Source of the DNA: Alphaproteobacteria bacterium
GTDB lineage: Bacteria > Myxococcota_A > UBA796 > GCA-2862545
Assembly (NCBI GenBank): GCA_020632915.1
Contig: JACKEP010000005.1
Span: forward strand, 248,001-312,000
Length of the DNA stretch: 64,000 nucleotides
Reading direction: 5' to 3'
Shown here: piece after piece, positions 53,623-62,570 of the stretch
Numbering within the stretch: position 1 is the first letter of the stretch
How the letters are laid out: the number at the start of each line of letters is the position of its first letter
Translations under genes and position numbers: made by a program
Notes under the pieces: model-generated
The model's input: only the letters and a program-made list of their open reading frames with translations
Told to the model about the DNA's origin: nothing
Database searches by the model: none

Positions 53623-54978
53623 ATGACCACGGCGCTCCCTGACCCCATCCGTGAGCCGGTCCCCGGGCCGCACCGTGACCCACCCGCTGGCGGCCTCCCC
53701 GACGCGGTGCCGGTCTCCGCGGTGGACTGGTTCCTGACCGCGTTCGATCGCGCGATGCGGCGCAGCACCGGTGCGGGCAACGTGTGCCACCTCGTGGTGG
53801 AGCTCGACACGACGCTCACGGCCGAGACGCTGCGTGCCGAGGCCGACACGGCCTTGCTCGACTGGCTCGCGTCGCTGCGCATGGTGCGCACCCGGTGGCT
53901 GGCCGTGCCGCAGTGGGCGCGACGGGGTGCGCCCGGGGTCGCGGTGCGCGAGCACGCGGCGGGTGACGACACGCCGCTCGACACGGTGCTGGTGGACACG
54001 TGCTCGGTGTTCGACGACCCGCCGGTGTGGCTGGAGCTGGTGCATCGGCCGGCGGGAACCTCCCTGGTGCTGTCGTGGCACCATGCGCTCATGGACGCCG
54101 TGGGTGCCGAGGTCGCCGTGCAGGCCCTGGGCGGACGCGCACCCGCGCCGCGCGACCAGCTCGCCGTGGCGCCCACGCCGGCGCGGGGCGGGTGGCTCAC
54201 GCGTCTGTTGCAGGCCCGGATGGCGCGCAACTTCGTGTTCCTGCTGTCGCTGGGGCGCGTGGCGACGGTGGGGACGATCGGCCGTCGGCCCGGGGCGCGC
54301 AGCCGCGACCACCGCCTGGAGCTGTCGCCCGACGAGGTCACGACCAGCGACGGGGTCGCGCAGGCGTCCGGTGCGGGCGTGTTCCGGTCGCTGTTCTACC
54401 TGGCCGTGGTGAGCCGGGCGCTCGACGAGGTGCTCCGCGCCCGCGGCGGTCCAGCCCGCGACTTCCTGGTGCCGGTGCCCCAGAACCGGCGCCGCCGGGG
54501 CGTGCTCGCGCCCGTCCTGTCCAACCAGCTCAGCATGCTGTTCTATCGCCTCAAGCCGGCCGATCGGGCGAGCGTCGCGACGACGGTGCGCGCCCTGTCC
54601 ACGCAGCTCAAGGCGCTCATGGCCGTGCGGATGCCCGACGCCGTGCAGGTGCTGCTCGAGATGTGTCGCCGCCTGCCGCTCTGGGCCCTGTGGGGGGTGG
54701 TGAGCCTGCCGTCCGGCGGTCGCGTCGCCACGCTGGGGTTCTCGGACACCGGCGACGGCCTCGATCGCGTCACGACGTTCGCCGGGCGCGAGGTGGTGCG
54801 GGCCTGGCACGTACCCGCCAACATCCACCCGCCGGGATTCCAGGTGGTCGTGAGCCGTCAGCGCGGGCGCCTGGAGGTGTGCACCAGCTACGTGGACGGC
54901 ATGCTGAGCGACGACGAGCTCCACACCTACGCCGCCACGGTGCGGCGCCTGCTGCTCACCGCCGAGGCCGACGGGTGA
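53623..54978 (+). CDS. Condensation-domain-like acyltransferase
   Basis: A 451-aa CoA-dependent-acyltransferase-fold protein. The active-site motif is SWHHALMDAVG (H153-H154-x3-D158), matching the HHxxxDG motif of NRPS condensation domains and wax-ester-synthase-like enzymes except Gly to Ala. The second half has VPVPQNRRRRGVLAPVLSNQ and SMLFYRL, matching the N-R-floor region. It should transfer an acyl group from a carrier (the adjacent ACP) to an alcohol or amine acceptor. The family boundary (C domain, WS/DGAT, PapA-like) cannot be settled by eye. The stop overlaps the next start (GTGA). Confidence 0.78.
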   Translation: MTTALPDPIREPVPGPHRDPPAGGLPDAVPVSAVDWFLTAFDRAMRRSTGAGNVCHLVVELDTTLTAETLRAEADTALLDWLASLRMVRTRWLAVPQWARRGAPGVAVREHAAGDDTPLDTVLVDTCSVFDDPPVWLELVHRPAGTSLVLSWHHALMDAVGAEVAVQALGGRAPAPRDQLAVAPTPARGGWLTRLLQARMARNFVFLLSLGRVATVGTIGRRPGARSRDHRLELSPDEVTTSDGVAQASGAGVFRSLFYLAVVSRALDEVLRARGGPARDFLVPVPQNRRRRGVLAPVLSNQLSMLFYRLKPADRASVATTVRALSTQLKALMAVRMPDAVQVLLEMCRRLPLWALWGVVSLPSGGRVATLGFSDTGDGLDRVTTFAGREVVRAWHVPANIHPPGFQVVVSRQRGRLEVCTSYVDGMLSDDELHTYAATVRRLLLTAEADG

Positions 54979-56228
54979 CGCACGCCGTGGCCGGCGTCGA
55001 CGTGCTGGTGGCCGGCGGCGGGGCTGCGGGCGTGGCTGCGGCGATCGGTGCGGCGCAGGCCGGGGCGCGCGTCGCGCTGCTGGAACGCCAGGGCTCGTGC
55101 GGCGGGATGGCCACGTCAGCGCTGGTCGGCACGGTGTGCGGCCTGTACACGCGCGCCCCCGCGGGACGGGCGCGGTGGGTCCACGACGGCCTGCCGCGCG
55201 CGTTCGGGGAGCGCCTGGCCGCCGACAGCGGCACGTCCGTCGAGGTCACCCGCGACGGGCTGCACTACCTGCCGTACGCGCCGCTCGCGTTCCGGGTGCT
55301 GTGCGATCGCCTGCTCGACGCCCACGGGGTGTCGGTGTGGCTGCACACCCAGCTGATCGGCGTGGAGCGCACCGCCGGCGAGGTGACCGCGGTGCGGGCG
55401 TGGTCGTGGGATCGCGAGCTGCGCGCCGAGGTGGCGGCGCTCGTCGACACCACGGGCACGGCGTCGGCGTCCACGCTGGCGGGGGCCACGGTGGCCGACG
55501 ACGGCACGCACCAGGCGCCGGCGCTCGTCGCGGCGCTGGCCGACGTCGCCCCGTGCGAGACGTTCGCCCTCAAGCTGGCGCTCACCCGCGAGGTGCTGCG
55601 CGGGGTCGCCGACGGCGCGCTGCCACCCGACGCCGAGGCGCTGTCGATCGTGCCCGGGAGCCACCAGGGAGGGCGCGTGCTGCTCAAGCTCGGCCTGCGG
55701 GGCGGCATGGACGGCCACGCCGAGGAGCTGTCGCGGCTGGAGCGCCGGGGCCGCGCCGAGCTGACAACGATCGTGGCGTGGCTGCGGGCCCGCCTGCCCG
55801 AGCTCGCCGCCGTCGCCATCGTCGACGTCGCCGCCCAGGTCGGCGTGCGCACGGGGCGACGTCCGGTCGGGCGCGCCGTGCTGGGGGACGACGACGTGCG
55901 CGGCTGCCGGCGCCACGACGACGCGGTCGCACGCGGTGGATGGCCCGTCGAGCGGTGGGGGATCGACGCGCGCCCCGACCTGGAGCTGCTGCCCGAGGGC
56001 GCCACCTACGACATCCCGGCCGGCGCGTGCCGCTCGGTCGACGTCGACAACCTGTGGTTCGCCGGCCGGAACCTGTCGGCGTCCGCCACCGCCATCGCCT
56101 CCGCCCGTGTCATTGGCACCTGCCTGGCAACCGGCTACGCGGCCGGGACGCTGGCAGCCCACCACGCCGCGGGTCACGCGCCGGCCGACGCCATCGCCGC
56201 CGCCCGTGCGGGCCTGGGCATGGGGTGA
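54975..56228 (+). CDS. FAD-dependent oxidoreductase
   Basis: A 417-aa flavoprotein with an N-terminal dinucleotide fold (VLVAGGGAAGVAAAIGAAQAG, ARVALLER), GSCGGMATSALVG typical of the FAD_oxidored family, and the C-terminal FAD motif VDNLWFAGRNLSASATAIAS followed by GTCLATGYAAGTLAAHHA. The reaction is unknown; family members oxidise or reduce diverse substrates. GTG 54975 overlaps the acyltransferase stop. Context with ACP, acyltransferase and ligase suggests it modifies the carrier-bound acyl group or the acceptor. Confidence 0.83.
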   Translation: MTHAVAGVDVLVAGGGAAGVAAAIGAAQAGARVALLERQGSCGGMATSALVGTVCGLYTRAPAGRARWVHDGLPRAFGERLAADSGTSVEVTRDGLHYLPYAPLAFRVLCDRLLDAHGVSVWLHTQLIGVERTAGEVTAVRAWSWDRELRAEVAALVDTTGTASASTLAGATVADDGTHQAPALVAALADVAPCETFALKLALTREVLRGVADGALPPDAEALSIVPGSHQGGRVLLKLGLRGGMDGHAEELSRLERRGRAELTTIVAWLRARLPELAAVAIVDVAAQVGVRTGRRPVGRAVLGDDDVRGCRRHDDAVARGGWPVERWGIDARPDLELLPEGATYDIPAGACRSVDVDNLWFAGRNLSASATAIASARVIGTCLATGYAAGTLAAHHAAGHAPADAIAAARAGLGMG

Positions 56229-56238
56229 CGGGGGAGCG

Positions 56239-57693
56239 GTGCAGCGAGTCGACCACATCGTCCACGCCGCCGCGGCTGCGTGGCCCGACCGCCTCGCGGT
56301 GCACGACAGCGCCGGCGCGCTGACGTTCGCGGAGCTGGCGGCCGCGGTCGACGCCGTCGCCGCGCAGCTCACGGCCCAGGGGGTCGGCGCCGGCATGGGG
56401 CTCGGCGTCATGGCCGGCAACGGCTGCGCCTTCCTCGTCGGGGTGTTCGCCGGCCTCGCCACCGGCGCCACGGTGATGCCGATCGCGCCGGGGCTCAAGC
56501 GGGCGGAGCTCGACGGGCTGCAGGCCGGTGCGCGCCTGCACGCCGTGGTCGACGACCGCAGCGGGCTCGCGCCCTTCGACGCGGAGGGCGTCGCGATCGA
56601 CGTGGCCGGTGCGTCGTGGCGGCTGGCGTGGAGCGCGGAGGCCCCGGCGCGTCCGATGGTCGAAGGTGTCGACGATCCGGCGTTCGTGCGCTTCACCTCG
56701 GGCACCACCGGGGCGGCCAAGGGCGTGGTGATCGGCCACCGCGCCGTGCTGGAGCGGACGGCCGCCGCGGAGCGGTGGATGGGGATCGGGCCGGGCGACA
56801 CCGTCGTGTGGGTGTTGCCGATGGCCTACCACTTCATCGTCACGCTCGTGATGTACGTCCGCTACGGCGTGACGGTGGCCGTGGCGCCCGACCTGCTGGC
56901 CCGCACGCTCCTCGACACCGTGCGCGCCCACGACGCCACGCTGCTCTACGCCGCGCCCACCCACTACCGGATGCTCGCGGCCGACACGTCGGGGCTCACG
57001 ATGCCCACGCTGCGCCGGGCGATCAGCACGTCAGCGGGGATCCCCCACGACGTCGCCGTCGCGTTCGCGCGTCGCCATGGCCTGCCGGTCACCCAGGTCT
57101 ACGGCATCATCGAGCTCGGCCTGCCGGCGGGCAACCTCGACGCCTGCGCGGAGCACCCCGACAGCATCGGACGGGCGATGCCCGGCTTTGAGGTGCAGGT
57201 CCAGGACGACGACGGCGCGCCCGTGGCCGTCGGCACCATCGGCCACCTCGCGATGCGGGGCCCCGGGATGTTCGACGCCTACCTCGCGCCGTTCCGACCG
57301 GCGGCCGACGTGCTCGTGCGCGGGTGGTTCATGACGGGCGATCTCGCGGTGTGTGACGCCGACGGCCTGATCACCGTGGCGGGCCGTCGCAAGTCGATGA
57401 TCAACGCCGCGGGCCTCAAGGTCTTTCCCGAGGAGGTCGAGGCGGTGCTCGACGCGGCGCCGGGCGTGGTGGCGTCGCGGGTGTCCGGTGCCCCCCACCC
57501 GGTGATGGGCGAGGTCGTGGTCGCCGAGGTGGTGCTGGCGCCGGGGGTGGCGCTCGATGCCACGGCGCTGCGGGCCTTCGTGCGGGAGCGGCTGTCGATG
57601 TACAAGGTGCCCCACCGGATCACGGCGGTCGACGCGATCGCCCGCACGGCCACGGGCAAGGTCGCCCGTCACGTCGACGACACGGTGCGGTAG
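56239..57693 (+). CDS. AMP-dependent acyl/aryl ligase
   Basis: A 484-aa ANL-superfamily enzyme. It has the phosphate loop FTSGTTGAAKGVV, A5 motif VYGIIELGLPAG, MTGDLAVCD, hinge GRRKSMINAAGLKVFPEEVE, and the C-terminal catalytic Lys in TATGKVARH. It activates a carboxylic acid as adenylate and loads CoA or, given the upstream ACP, a carrier protein. The substrate pocket cannot be read reliably. GTG 56239 has GGGGGAG upstream. It closes the ACP-acyltransferase-FAD-ligase run. Confidence 0.88.
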   Translation: MQRVDHIVHAAAAAWPDRLAVHDSAGALTFAELAAAVDAVAAQLTAQGVGAGMGLGVMAGNGCAFLVGVFAGLATGATVMPIAPGLKRAELDGLQAGARLHAVVDDRSGLAPFDAEGVAIDVAGASWRLAWSAEAPARPMVEGVDDPAFVRFTSGTTGAAKGVVIGHRAVLERTAAAERWMGIGPGDTVVWVLPMAYHFIVTLVMYVRYGVTVAVAPDLLARTLLDTVRAHDATLLYAAPTHYRMLAADTSGLTMPTLRRAISTSAGIPHDVAVAFARRHGLPVTQVYGIIELGLPAGNLDACAEHPDSIGRAMPGFEVQVQDDDGAPVAVGTIGHLAMRGPGMFDAYLAPFRPAADVLVRGWFMTGDLAVCDADGLITVAGRRKSMINAAGLKVFPEEVEAVLDAAPGVVASRVSGAPHPVMGEVVVAEVVLAPGVALDATALRAFVRERLSMYKVPHRITAVDAIARTATGKVARHVDDTVR

Positions 57694-57741
57694 GCTCGCT
57701 CCACCGCCGGGCCGCCACATCCCGGCCGGCCCGAGGTGGAC

Positions 57742-58842
57742 ATGCGCCGTCGCGACTTCCTGACCCACGCCCTCGTCGGAGGGGCAGCCCTGACCGCGTG
57801 CGGTGGCGGGCGGACGGGGGAGGGCGGGCCGGCCGTCCACAGCGGGCAGCGTGTGCGGTGGCGGCTCGCGTCGAGCTTTCCCCGCAGCCTCGACACCCTG
57901 TGGGGCGCCTCCGAGGTGCTCGCGGAACGGGTCGCGGCGATGACCGACGGCCAGTTCGAGATCCGGTGCTACCCCGCGGGCGAGCTCGTCCCGGGCCTCG
58001 CCGTGATGGACGCCGTGCAGCAGGGCACGGTCCAGATCGGCCAGACGGCGTCGTACTACTACATCGGCAAGCACCCCGCGCTCGCCTTCGAGACCACGCT
58101 GCCGTTCGGGCTCACCGCGCGGCAGCAGACGGCGTGGCTCGAGCAGGCGGGCGGACGGGAGCTGATGGACGACCTGCTCGCCGAGTTCGGGATCAAGAGC
58201 CTGCCCAGCGGCAACACCGGCGTGCAGATGGGCGGCTGGTTCGTGCCCGAGGTGCGCTCGGTCGACGACCTGAAGGGCCTCAAGATGCGCATCCCCGGCA
58301 ACGGCGGACGCGTGATGGAGACGCTCGGTGTGGCCACCCAGACCATCGCCGGCGGCGAGATCTTCCCCGCGCTGGAGCGCGGCGCCATCGACGCCACCGA
58401 CTGGGTGGGACCCTACGACGACGAGAAGCTCGGCTTCCAGAAGGTCGCGAAGAACTACTACTACCCGGGGTGGTGGGAGCCGGGACCGTCGCTGGCGTTC
58501 TACGTCGGCAAGGCGGCGTGGGACGCGCTGCCCGCGGGCTACCAGGCGGTGCTGCGCGCGGCGTCCGCCGAGGCCAGCACCACGATGCAGATGCGGTACG
58601 ACGCGCTCAACCCGCCGGCCCTGGAGCGGCTGGTGGCGGCCGGCGTCACCACCCGCCCGTTCACGCAGGACCTGATGGACGCGGCGCGGGCGTCGTCGCG
58701 GCAGCTGCTCGCCGATCAGGCGGCTGCCGACCCGGTGTTCCGCAAGATCCACGAGCACTGGGACGCGTTCCGGACGGCCAGCTTCCAGTGGTTCTCGCTC
58801 GCCGAGCTCGCCTACCAGGCCGATGCCTTCGCCCGGCCGTGA
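57742..58842 (+). CDS. dctP: TRAP transporter substrate-binding protein DctP
   Basis: A 366-aa periplasmic binding protein. The N-terminus MRRRDFLTHALVGGAALTAC carries a twin-arginine motif and a lipobox Cys, so Tat export and lipid anchoring are likely. The fold has TRAP signatures: FEIRCYPAGELVPGLAVMDA, FETTLPFGLTARQQTAW, LKMRIPGNGGRVMETLG, ATDWVGPYDDEKLGFQKVAK, YYYPGWWEPG. These resemble the TakP/mannitol-chloroaromatic branch, which binds 2-oxo acids and related carboxylates. ATG 57742 has GAGGTGGA just upstream. Its permease genes lie on the opposite strand, converging on its stop. Confidence 0.88.
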   Translation: MRRRDFLTHALVGGAALTACGGGRTGEGGPAVHSGQRVRWRLASSFPRSLDTLWGASEVLAERVAAMTDGQFEIRCYPAGELVPGLAVMDAVQQGTVQIGQTASYYYIGKHPALAFETTLPFGLTARQQTAWLEQAGGRELMDDLLAEFGIKSLPSGNTGVQMGGWFVPEVRSVDDLKGLKMRIPGNGGRVMETLGVATQTIAGGEIFPALERGAIDATDWVGPYDDEKLGFQKVAKNYYYPGWWEPGPSLAFYVGKAAWDALPAGYQAVLRAASAEASTTMQMRYDALNPPALERLVAAGVTTRPFTQDLMDAARASSRQLLADQAAADPVFRKIHEHWDAFRTASFQWFSLAELAYQADAFARP

Positions 58843-58851
58843 GGCTCACGG
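58837..58851. terminator. CCGTGAG/CTCACGG inverted repeat containing both stop codons
   Basis: The dctP TGA (58840-58842) and the dctM TGA (58848-58846) both lie in a 7-bp inverted repeat with a 1-nt centre. In RNA the innermost pairs must open to form a loop. The arms are the same as at the GST/icmF junction. Confidence 0.4.
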
Positions 58852-60171
58852 GCCGAGCTGCCAGGTCACCAGCCCGGGGAAGGTCCACACCAGCGCCAGG
58901 GCCACCAGCTGGATCCCGATGAACGGCACCACGCCCCGGTAGATCGAGGTGGTGGTCATGTCCTCGGGCGCGACCCCGCGCAGGTAGAACAGGCTGAAGC
59001 CGAACGGCGGCGTGAGGAACGACGTCTGCAGGTTCATGCCGAGGAGCACGCCGAACCAGACCAGATCGACGTGCAGGATGCGGGCGGCCGGCACCACCAT
59101 CGGCAGGATGATGAACGCGATCTCGAAGAAGTCGATGAAGAAGCCGAGCACGAACACGACGAGGTTGGTGATCACCAGCAGGCCGACGGCGCCACCGGGC
59201 AGGTTCGTCAGCAGGTCCTCGATCCACACGTCGCCGTAGAGCCCCCGGAACACCAGGCTGAACAGCGTGGACCCGATCAGCAGGAAGACGACCATCGCCG
59301 TGAGCCGGGTGGCCTCGTCGAGCGCGCCTGTGAGCGCCGCGCGGTCGAGCCGCCGGTTGAGCGCGGCGAGGACCATGGCGCCGACCGCCCCCAGGGCGCC
59401 GGCCTCCGTGGGGGTGGCGATGCCCGCGAAGATGCTGCCGAGCACGAGCAGGATGAGCACCAGCGGCGGGATCATCACCAGCACGACGGCACGCGCCAGC
59501 GCGCCTGCGCCGTCGGGACGGGCCTCGGCGGGGAGCGCTGGAGCGGCCTGGGGACGGGTGACCGCCACCACCACCACCCAGGCCGCGTACATGCCGGCCA
59601 GCATCAGACCCGGGACGAGCGCGCCCACGAACAGGTCGCCGACACTGACCGCGAGCTGGTCTGCGAGGACGATGAGGACCACACTCGGCGGGATGATCTG
59701 ACCGAGCGTGCCCGACGCGCAGATCACGCCCGCCGAAAGCTCGTCGGAGAAGCCGAACCGCCGCATCACCGGCAGGCTGATGAGGCCCATCGCGACCACG
59801 CTGGCGCCGACGACGCCGGTGGCCGCGGCGAGCAGGGTGCCGACGAACACGACCGCCAGCGCGAGGCCGCCGCGGAGGCTGCCGAACAGGGCGCCGAGCG
59901 TGGTGAGGAGGTCTTCGGCGAGCCGGCTCTTCTCGAGCACGGTGCCCATGAAGATGAAGAAGGGGACCGCGAGCAGCACCTGGTTGCCCATGATCCCGAA
60001 CACCCGCTCGGGGAAGGCGTACAGCAGCGCGGGCTCGAAGATCCCGGAGGCCACGCCGATGCCCGCGAACACCAGCGCCGTGCCGGCGAGCGAGAAGGCC
60101 ACCGGGTAGCCGGAGAAGATGAGCACGAGGGCCACGGCGAACATGACCGGGCCGAGCAGGTCCTCGTTCAC
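58846..60171 (-). CDS. dctM: TRAP transporter large permease DctM
   Basis: A 441-aa integral membrane protein with 11-12 hydrophobic helices and DctM blocks: FSGYPVAFSLAGTALVFAGI, AVPFFIFMGTVLEKSRLAED, AATGVVGASVVAMGLISLPV, GTLGQIIPPSVVLIVLADQL, FAGIATPTEAGALGAVGAMV, LTPPFGFSLFYLRG. It couples sodium flow to solute import with DctQ and DctP. GTG 60171 overlaps the dctQ stop (GTGA). Confidence 0.92.
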   Translation of the reverse strand: MNEDLLGPVMFAVALVLIFSGYPVAFSLAGTALVFAGIGVASGIFEPALLYAFPERVFGIMGNQVLLAVPFFIFMGTVLEKSRLAEDLLTTLGALFGSLRGGLALAVVFVGTLLAAATGVVGASVVAMGLISLPVMRRFGFSDELSAGVICASGTLGQIIPPSVVLIVLADQLAVSVGDLFVGALVPGLMLAGMYAAWVVVVAVTRPQAAPALPAEARPDGAGALARAVVLVMIPPLVLILLVLGSIFAGIATPTEAGALGAVGAMVLAALNRRLDRAALTGALDEATRLTAMVVFLLIGSTLFSLVFRGLYGDVWIEDLLTNLPGGAVGLLVITNLVVFVLGFFIDFFEIAFIILPMVVPAARILHVDLVWFGVLLGMNLQTSFLTPPFGFSLFYLRGVAPEDMTTTSIYRGVVPFIGIQLVALALVWTFPGLVTWQLGP

Positions 60172-60698
60172 GCGCTCGCCTCCGGCCCGCGCACGCGGCC
60201 CACCGCCTTGACCAGCTCGGACACGCCCTGAAGGCCGAGCAGCACGAAGGCGACCGGGATGACGGTCTTCAGCGGCCAGCGGGGCAGTCCGCCCGCGTCC
60301 GGGGACTGCTCCCACACGGCCCACGAGGCCTGGACGGCGGGGAGGCTGACCACCACGCCGAAGACGCAGAACGGCAGCAGGAAGAGCACGGCGCCGACCA
60401 CGTCGATCCACGCGGCGCGTCGCGGGGCGAGCCGCCCGTAGAGCACGTCGACGCGCACGTGGGCGTTGCGCCGCAGCGCGTCGGGGGCGGCCAGCAGGAA
60501 CACGAGGCTGAACAGGTACCACTGCAGCTCGAGCCAGCCGTTCGACGCCAGCGCCGAGCCGGTCCACCTGCCTGCGTAGCGGGCGAGGGCGTTGCCCGTG
60601 CCCACCAGCACCATCGCGAGCACCAGCCACGACACCGAGGCACCCAGCGCCGCGGTGACGCGGTCGATCCCGCGGGACAGACGCAGCAGGGGAGGCAT
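60168..60698 (-). CDS. dctQ: TRAP transporter small permease DctQ
   Basis: A 176-aa protein with four hydrophobic helices and the DctQ pattern (TGNALARYAGRWTGSALASN, GWLELQWYLFSLVFLLAAPD, ALRRNAHVRVDVLYGRLAPR). ATG 60698 is chosen; a GTG directly before it (60701) is possible, and no clear Shine-Dalgarno site is seen. It lies 67 nt downstream of the polytopic membrane protein on the same strand, so it may share that transcript. Confidence 0.88.
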   Translation of the reverse strand: MPPLLRLSRGIDRVTAALGASVSWLVLAMVLVGTGNALARYAGRWTGSALASNGWLELQWYLFSLVFLLAAPDALRRNAHVRVDVLYGRLAPRRAAWIDVVGAVLFLLPFCVFGVVVSLPAVQASWAVWEQSPDAGGLPRWPLKTVIPVAFVLLGLQGVSELVKAVGRVRGPEASA

Positions 60699-60765
60699 CA
60701 CGATCGACGGACCCGGTGGCGGTGGGGGTTCGCGGCATCCTGCCACGAGGCGGGCAGGCCGCGCA

Positions 60766-62496
60766 TCACGGGGCGTGGCCGGGGGCGGCGTACAGGCCGA
60801 GGTGGGCGTGGCGGGTGCGCTCGCCGTGGTGCAGGTTGAGCTCGAGGGCGTCGAGGTCCTCCCCGGCCACGGGAACGAGGCCGTCGAGGAACCGGTCGCA
60901 GCGGGGTCCGTCCACGAGGTGACAGTCCAGGCCCTCGTAGAACAGCTGGCACCGCGTCGTGGCGACGGCCTCGGACCACCACGCGGGCGGCGTGTCGAGC
61001 GGACCGACGTCGACCAGGAAGCGGCGCGGCCACGTGACGTCGTCGTGGGGCGCCGACGGCGGGGCGTGCCAGCCGAACCACAACCCCTCGAAGGTGTAGC
61101 GGTCGGCGGTCGGCATGTCCTCGCCCTGCGCGGCGGCCACGGTGTCGACCGCCGACACGGACCGGAACACGCAGTCTGGGTGGGCGCGCAGCTGGCCGAG
61201 CAGGAAGCGGCCCTCCAGCTCGTGGTTGCGCGAGACCAGCCAGGGGTGGTCGTCCTCCAGCGGGCCCGGCGACGGGGCGGCCGGCGGCGCCGCAACGCAC
61301 CACACCACGCCCGCGACCGTCACGACGGCCACGGCGGCGCGGTCGGCAGTGGGCGACCGCACGGGCACGGCGGCCCACCACACGGCGAGCTCGCCGAGCC
61401 CGGCCGCGACGAGGAGCACCAGCGGGACCTGCAGGTTGGCGAGGTACCGCAGGCTCTCGAACCACGCCTCGCCGAAGTGGCTGTTCCACGCGTAGACGCG
61501 GGTCAGGAGCACGAAGGTGACGCCGAGGCCGGCGGTGGCCAGGGGGCGGCGGGCGCACCACGCGAGGCCGAGCGTCGCCAGGGCCGGGATCACGGGCGGG
61601 TGTAGCATCGCGAGGTCGGCGAACCACCGCAGCGTCGAGTCGGGCGGACCGGCGGCGCCGGGAGGCGAGGGAGACTGCTCTCCGAGCACGAGCCAGCCGG
61701 GCACGGTCACCGCGTACGTGGCGGCCATCGTCAGTGCCACGAGTGCGACCGCCTGCAACGGGGGGAACGCCCGCAGCGGCAGCAGGTTGCGCCACGCGGT
61801 GTCGAGGCGAGCCACCCGGTCCGGCCCCAGGAGCGCGGCGAGCGCGGCCACCGCCGCCGACGTGCCCACCAGCACCATCTCCGGGCGCAGCGGCAGCGCC
61901 ACGCCCGCCAGGCCGAGCATCACGAACACGGCGAGGGCGCGGGTGACCCCGGACCGCGCGGTGGTCGCCCACCACGCCATCCACGCCGACGCGGTCGCGG
62001 TGAGCGCGAGGAAGCCCTGGGACTCGCTGTCGAGGGCGACCTGCAGCAGCGAGGTGTCGGCCAGGCAGACGCCCGCGACCACCACGGGCCCGAGCCACGC
62101 GCGTCCACTGAACCGGGCCAGGAGCAGGGCGAGCCACGGCAGCGCCACCGCCAGGCACGCGATCTCGGTGACCAGGTGGTCGACGACGGGCAGCACCGGG
62201 TAGCCCGACGCGAGGCCGAGCCAGGCGTGCGGCAGGCCGCGGTCAGCGGCGATCGCCTCGACCACCCGGGTGGTGCGCCCCTCGAACAGCATGGTGAAGG
62301 CGTCGGCGGGCACGAGCTCGCGCGGCAGCAGGCGGGCGACGAGGGCCACCGCCAGCGTCCAGCCGATCAGCGCCAGCGTGGCGCGGTCCGGCCTCGACGA
62401 ATCGGTCTCCCGGTGGCCGCGCCAGGCCGTCGTGGCGCCCAGGACGCCGAGGACGCACAGCGTCGGCACCATCGGCAGGTGGAGGTCTTCGGGCAC
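60766..62496 (-). CDS. Polytopic membrane protein with C-terminal soluble domain (paralogue of 24102-25733)
   Basis: A 576-aa protein with about eleven hydrophobic segments in residues 1-420 and a soluble C-terminal domain ending CQLFYEGLDCHLVDGPRC and ERTRHAHLGLYAAP. The last third aligns by eye with the protein at 24102 (a tryptophan/aromatic loop before SLRYLANLQVPLVLL, then RRFLVDVGPLD, then a Cys-containing FYEGLDC matching LYAGMGC). A GT-C-like lipid-linked glycosyltransferase is possible but unproven. GTG 62496 is used; ATG 62472 is an alternative. A TAGCGT on the minus strand (62536-62531) may be its -10. Confidence 0.62.
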   Translation of the reverse strand: MPEDLHLPMVPTLCVLGVLGATTAWRGHRETDSSRPDRATLALIGWTLAVALVARLLPRELVPADAFTMLFEGRTTRVVEAIAADRGLPHAWLGLASGYPVLPVVDHLVTEIACLAVALPWLALLLARFSGRAWLGPVVVAGVCLADTSLLQVALDSESQGFLALTATASAWMAWWATTARSGVTRALAVFVMLGLAGVALPLRPEMVLVGTSAAVAALAALLGPDRVARLDTAWRNLLPLRAFPPLQAVALVALTMAATYAVTVPGWLVLGEQSPSPPGAAGPPDSTLRWFADLAMLHPPVIPALATLGLAWCARRPLATAGLGVTFVLLTRVYAWNSHFGEAWFESLRYLANLQVPLVLLVAAGLGELAVWWAAVPVRSPTADRAAVAVVTVAGVVWCVAAPPAAPSPGPLEDDHPWLVSRNHELEGRFLLGQLRAHPDCVFRSVSAVDTVAAAQGEDMPTADRYTFEGLWFGWHAPPSAPHDDVTWPRRFLVDVGPLDTPPAWWSEAVATTRCQLFYEGLDCHLVDGPRCDRFLDGLVPVAGEDLDALELNLHHGERTRHAHLGLYAAPGHAP

Positions 62497-62570
62497 GTGC
62501 AGCGGGGCCTCGGGGGGCGGGCGACGGGCACGCTACCACGCGCCGCCGCACACACCGTGGCACAGCCGCG

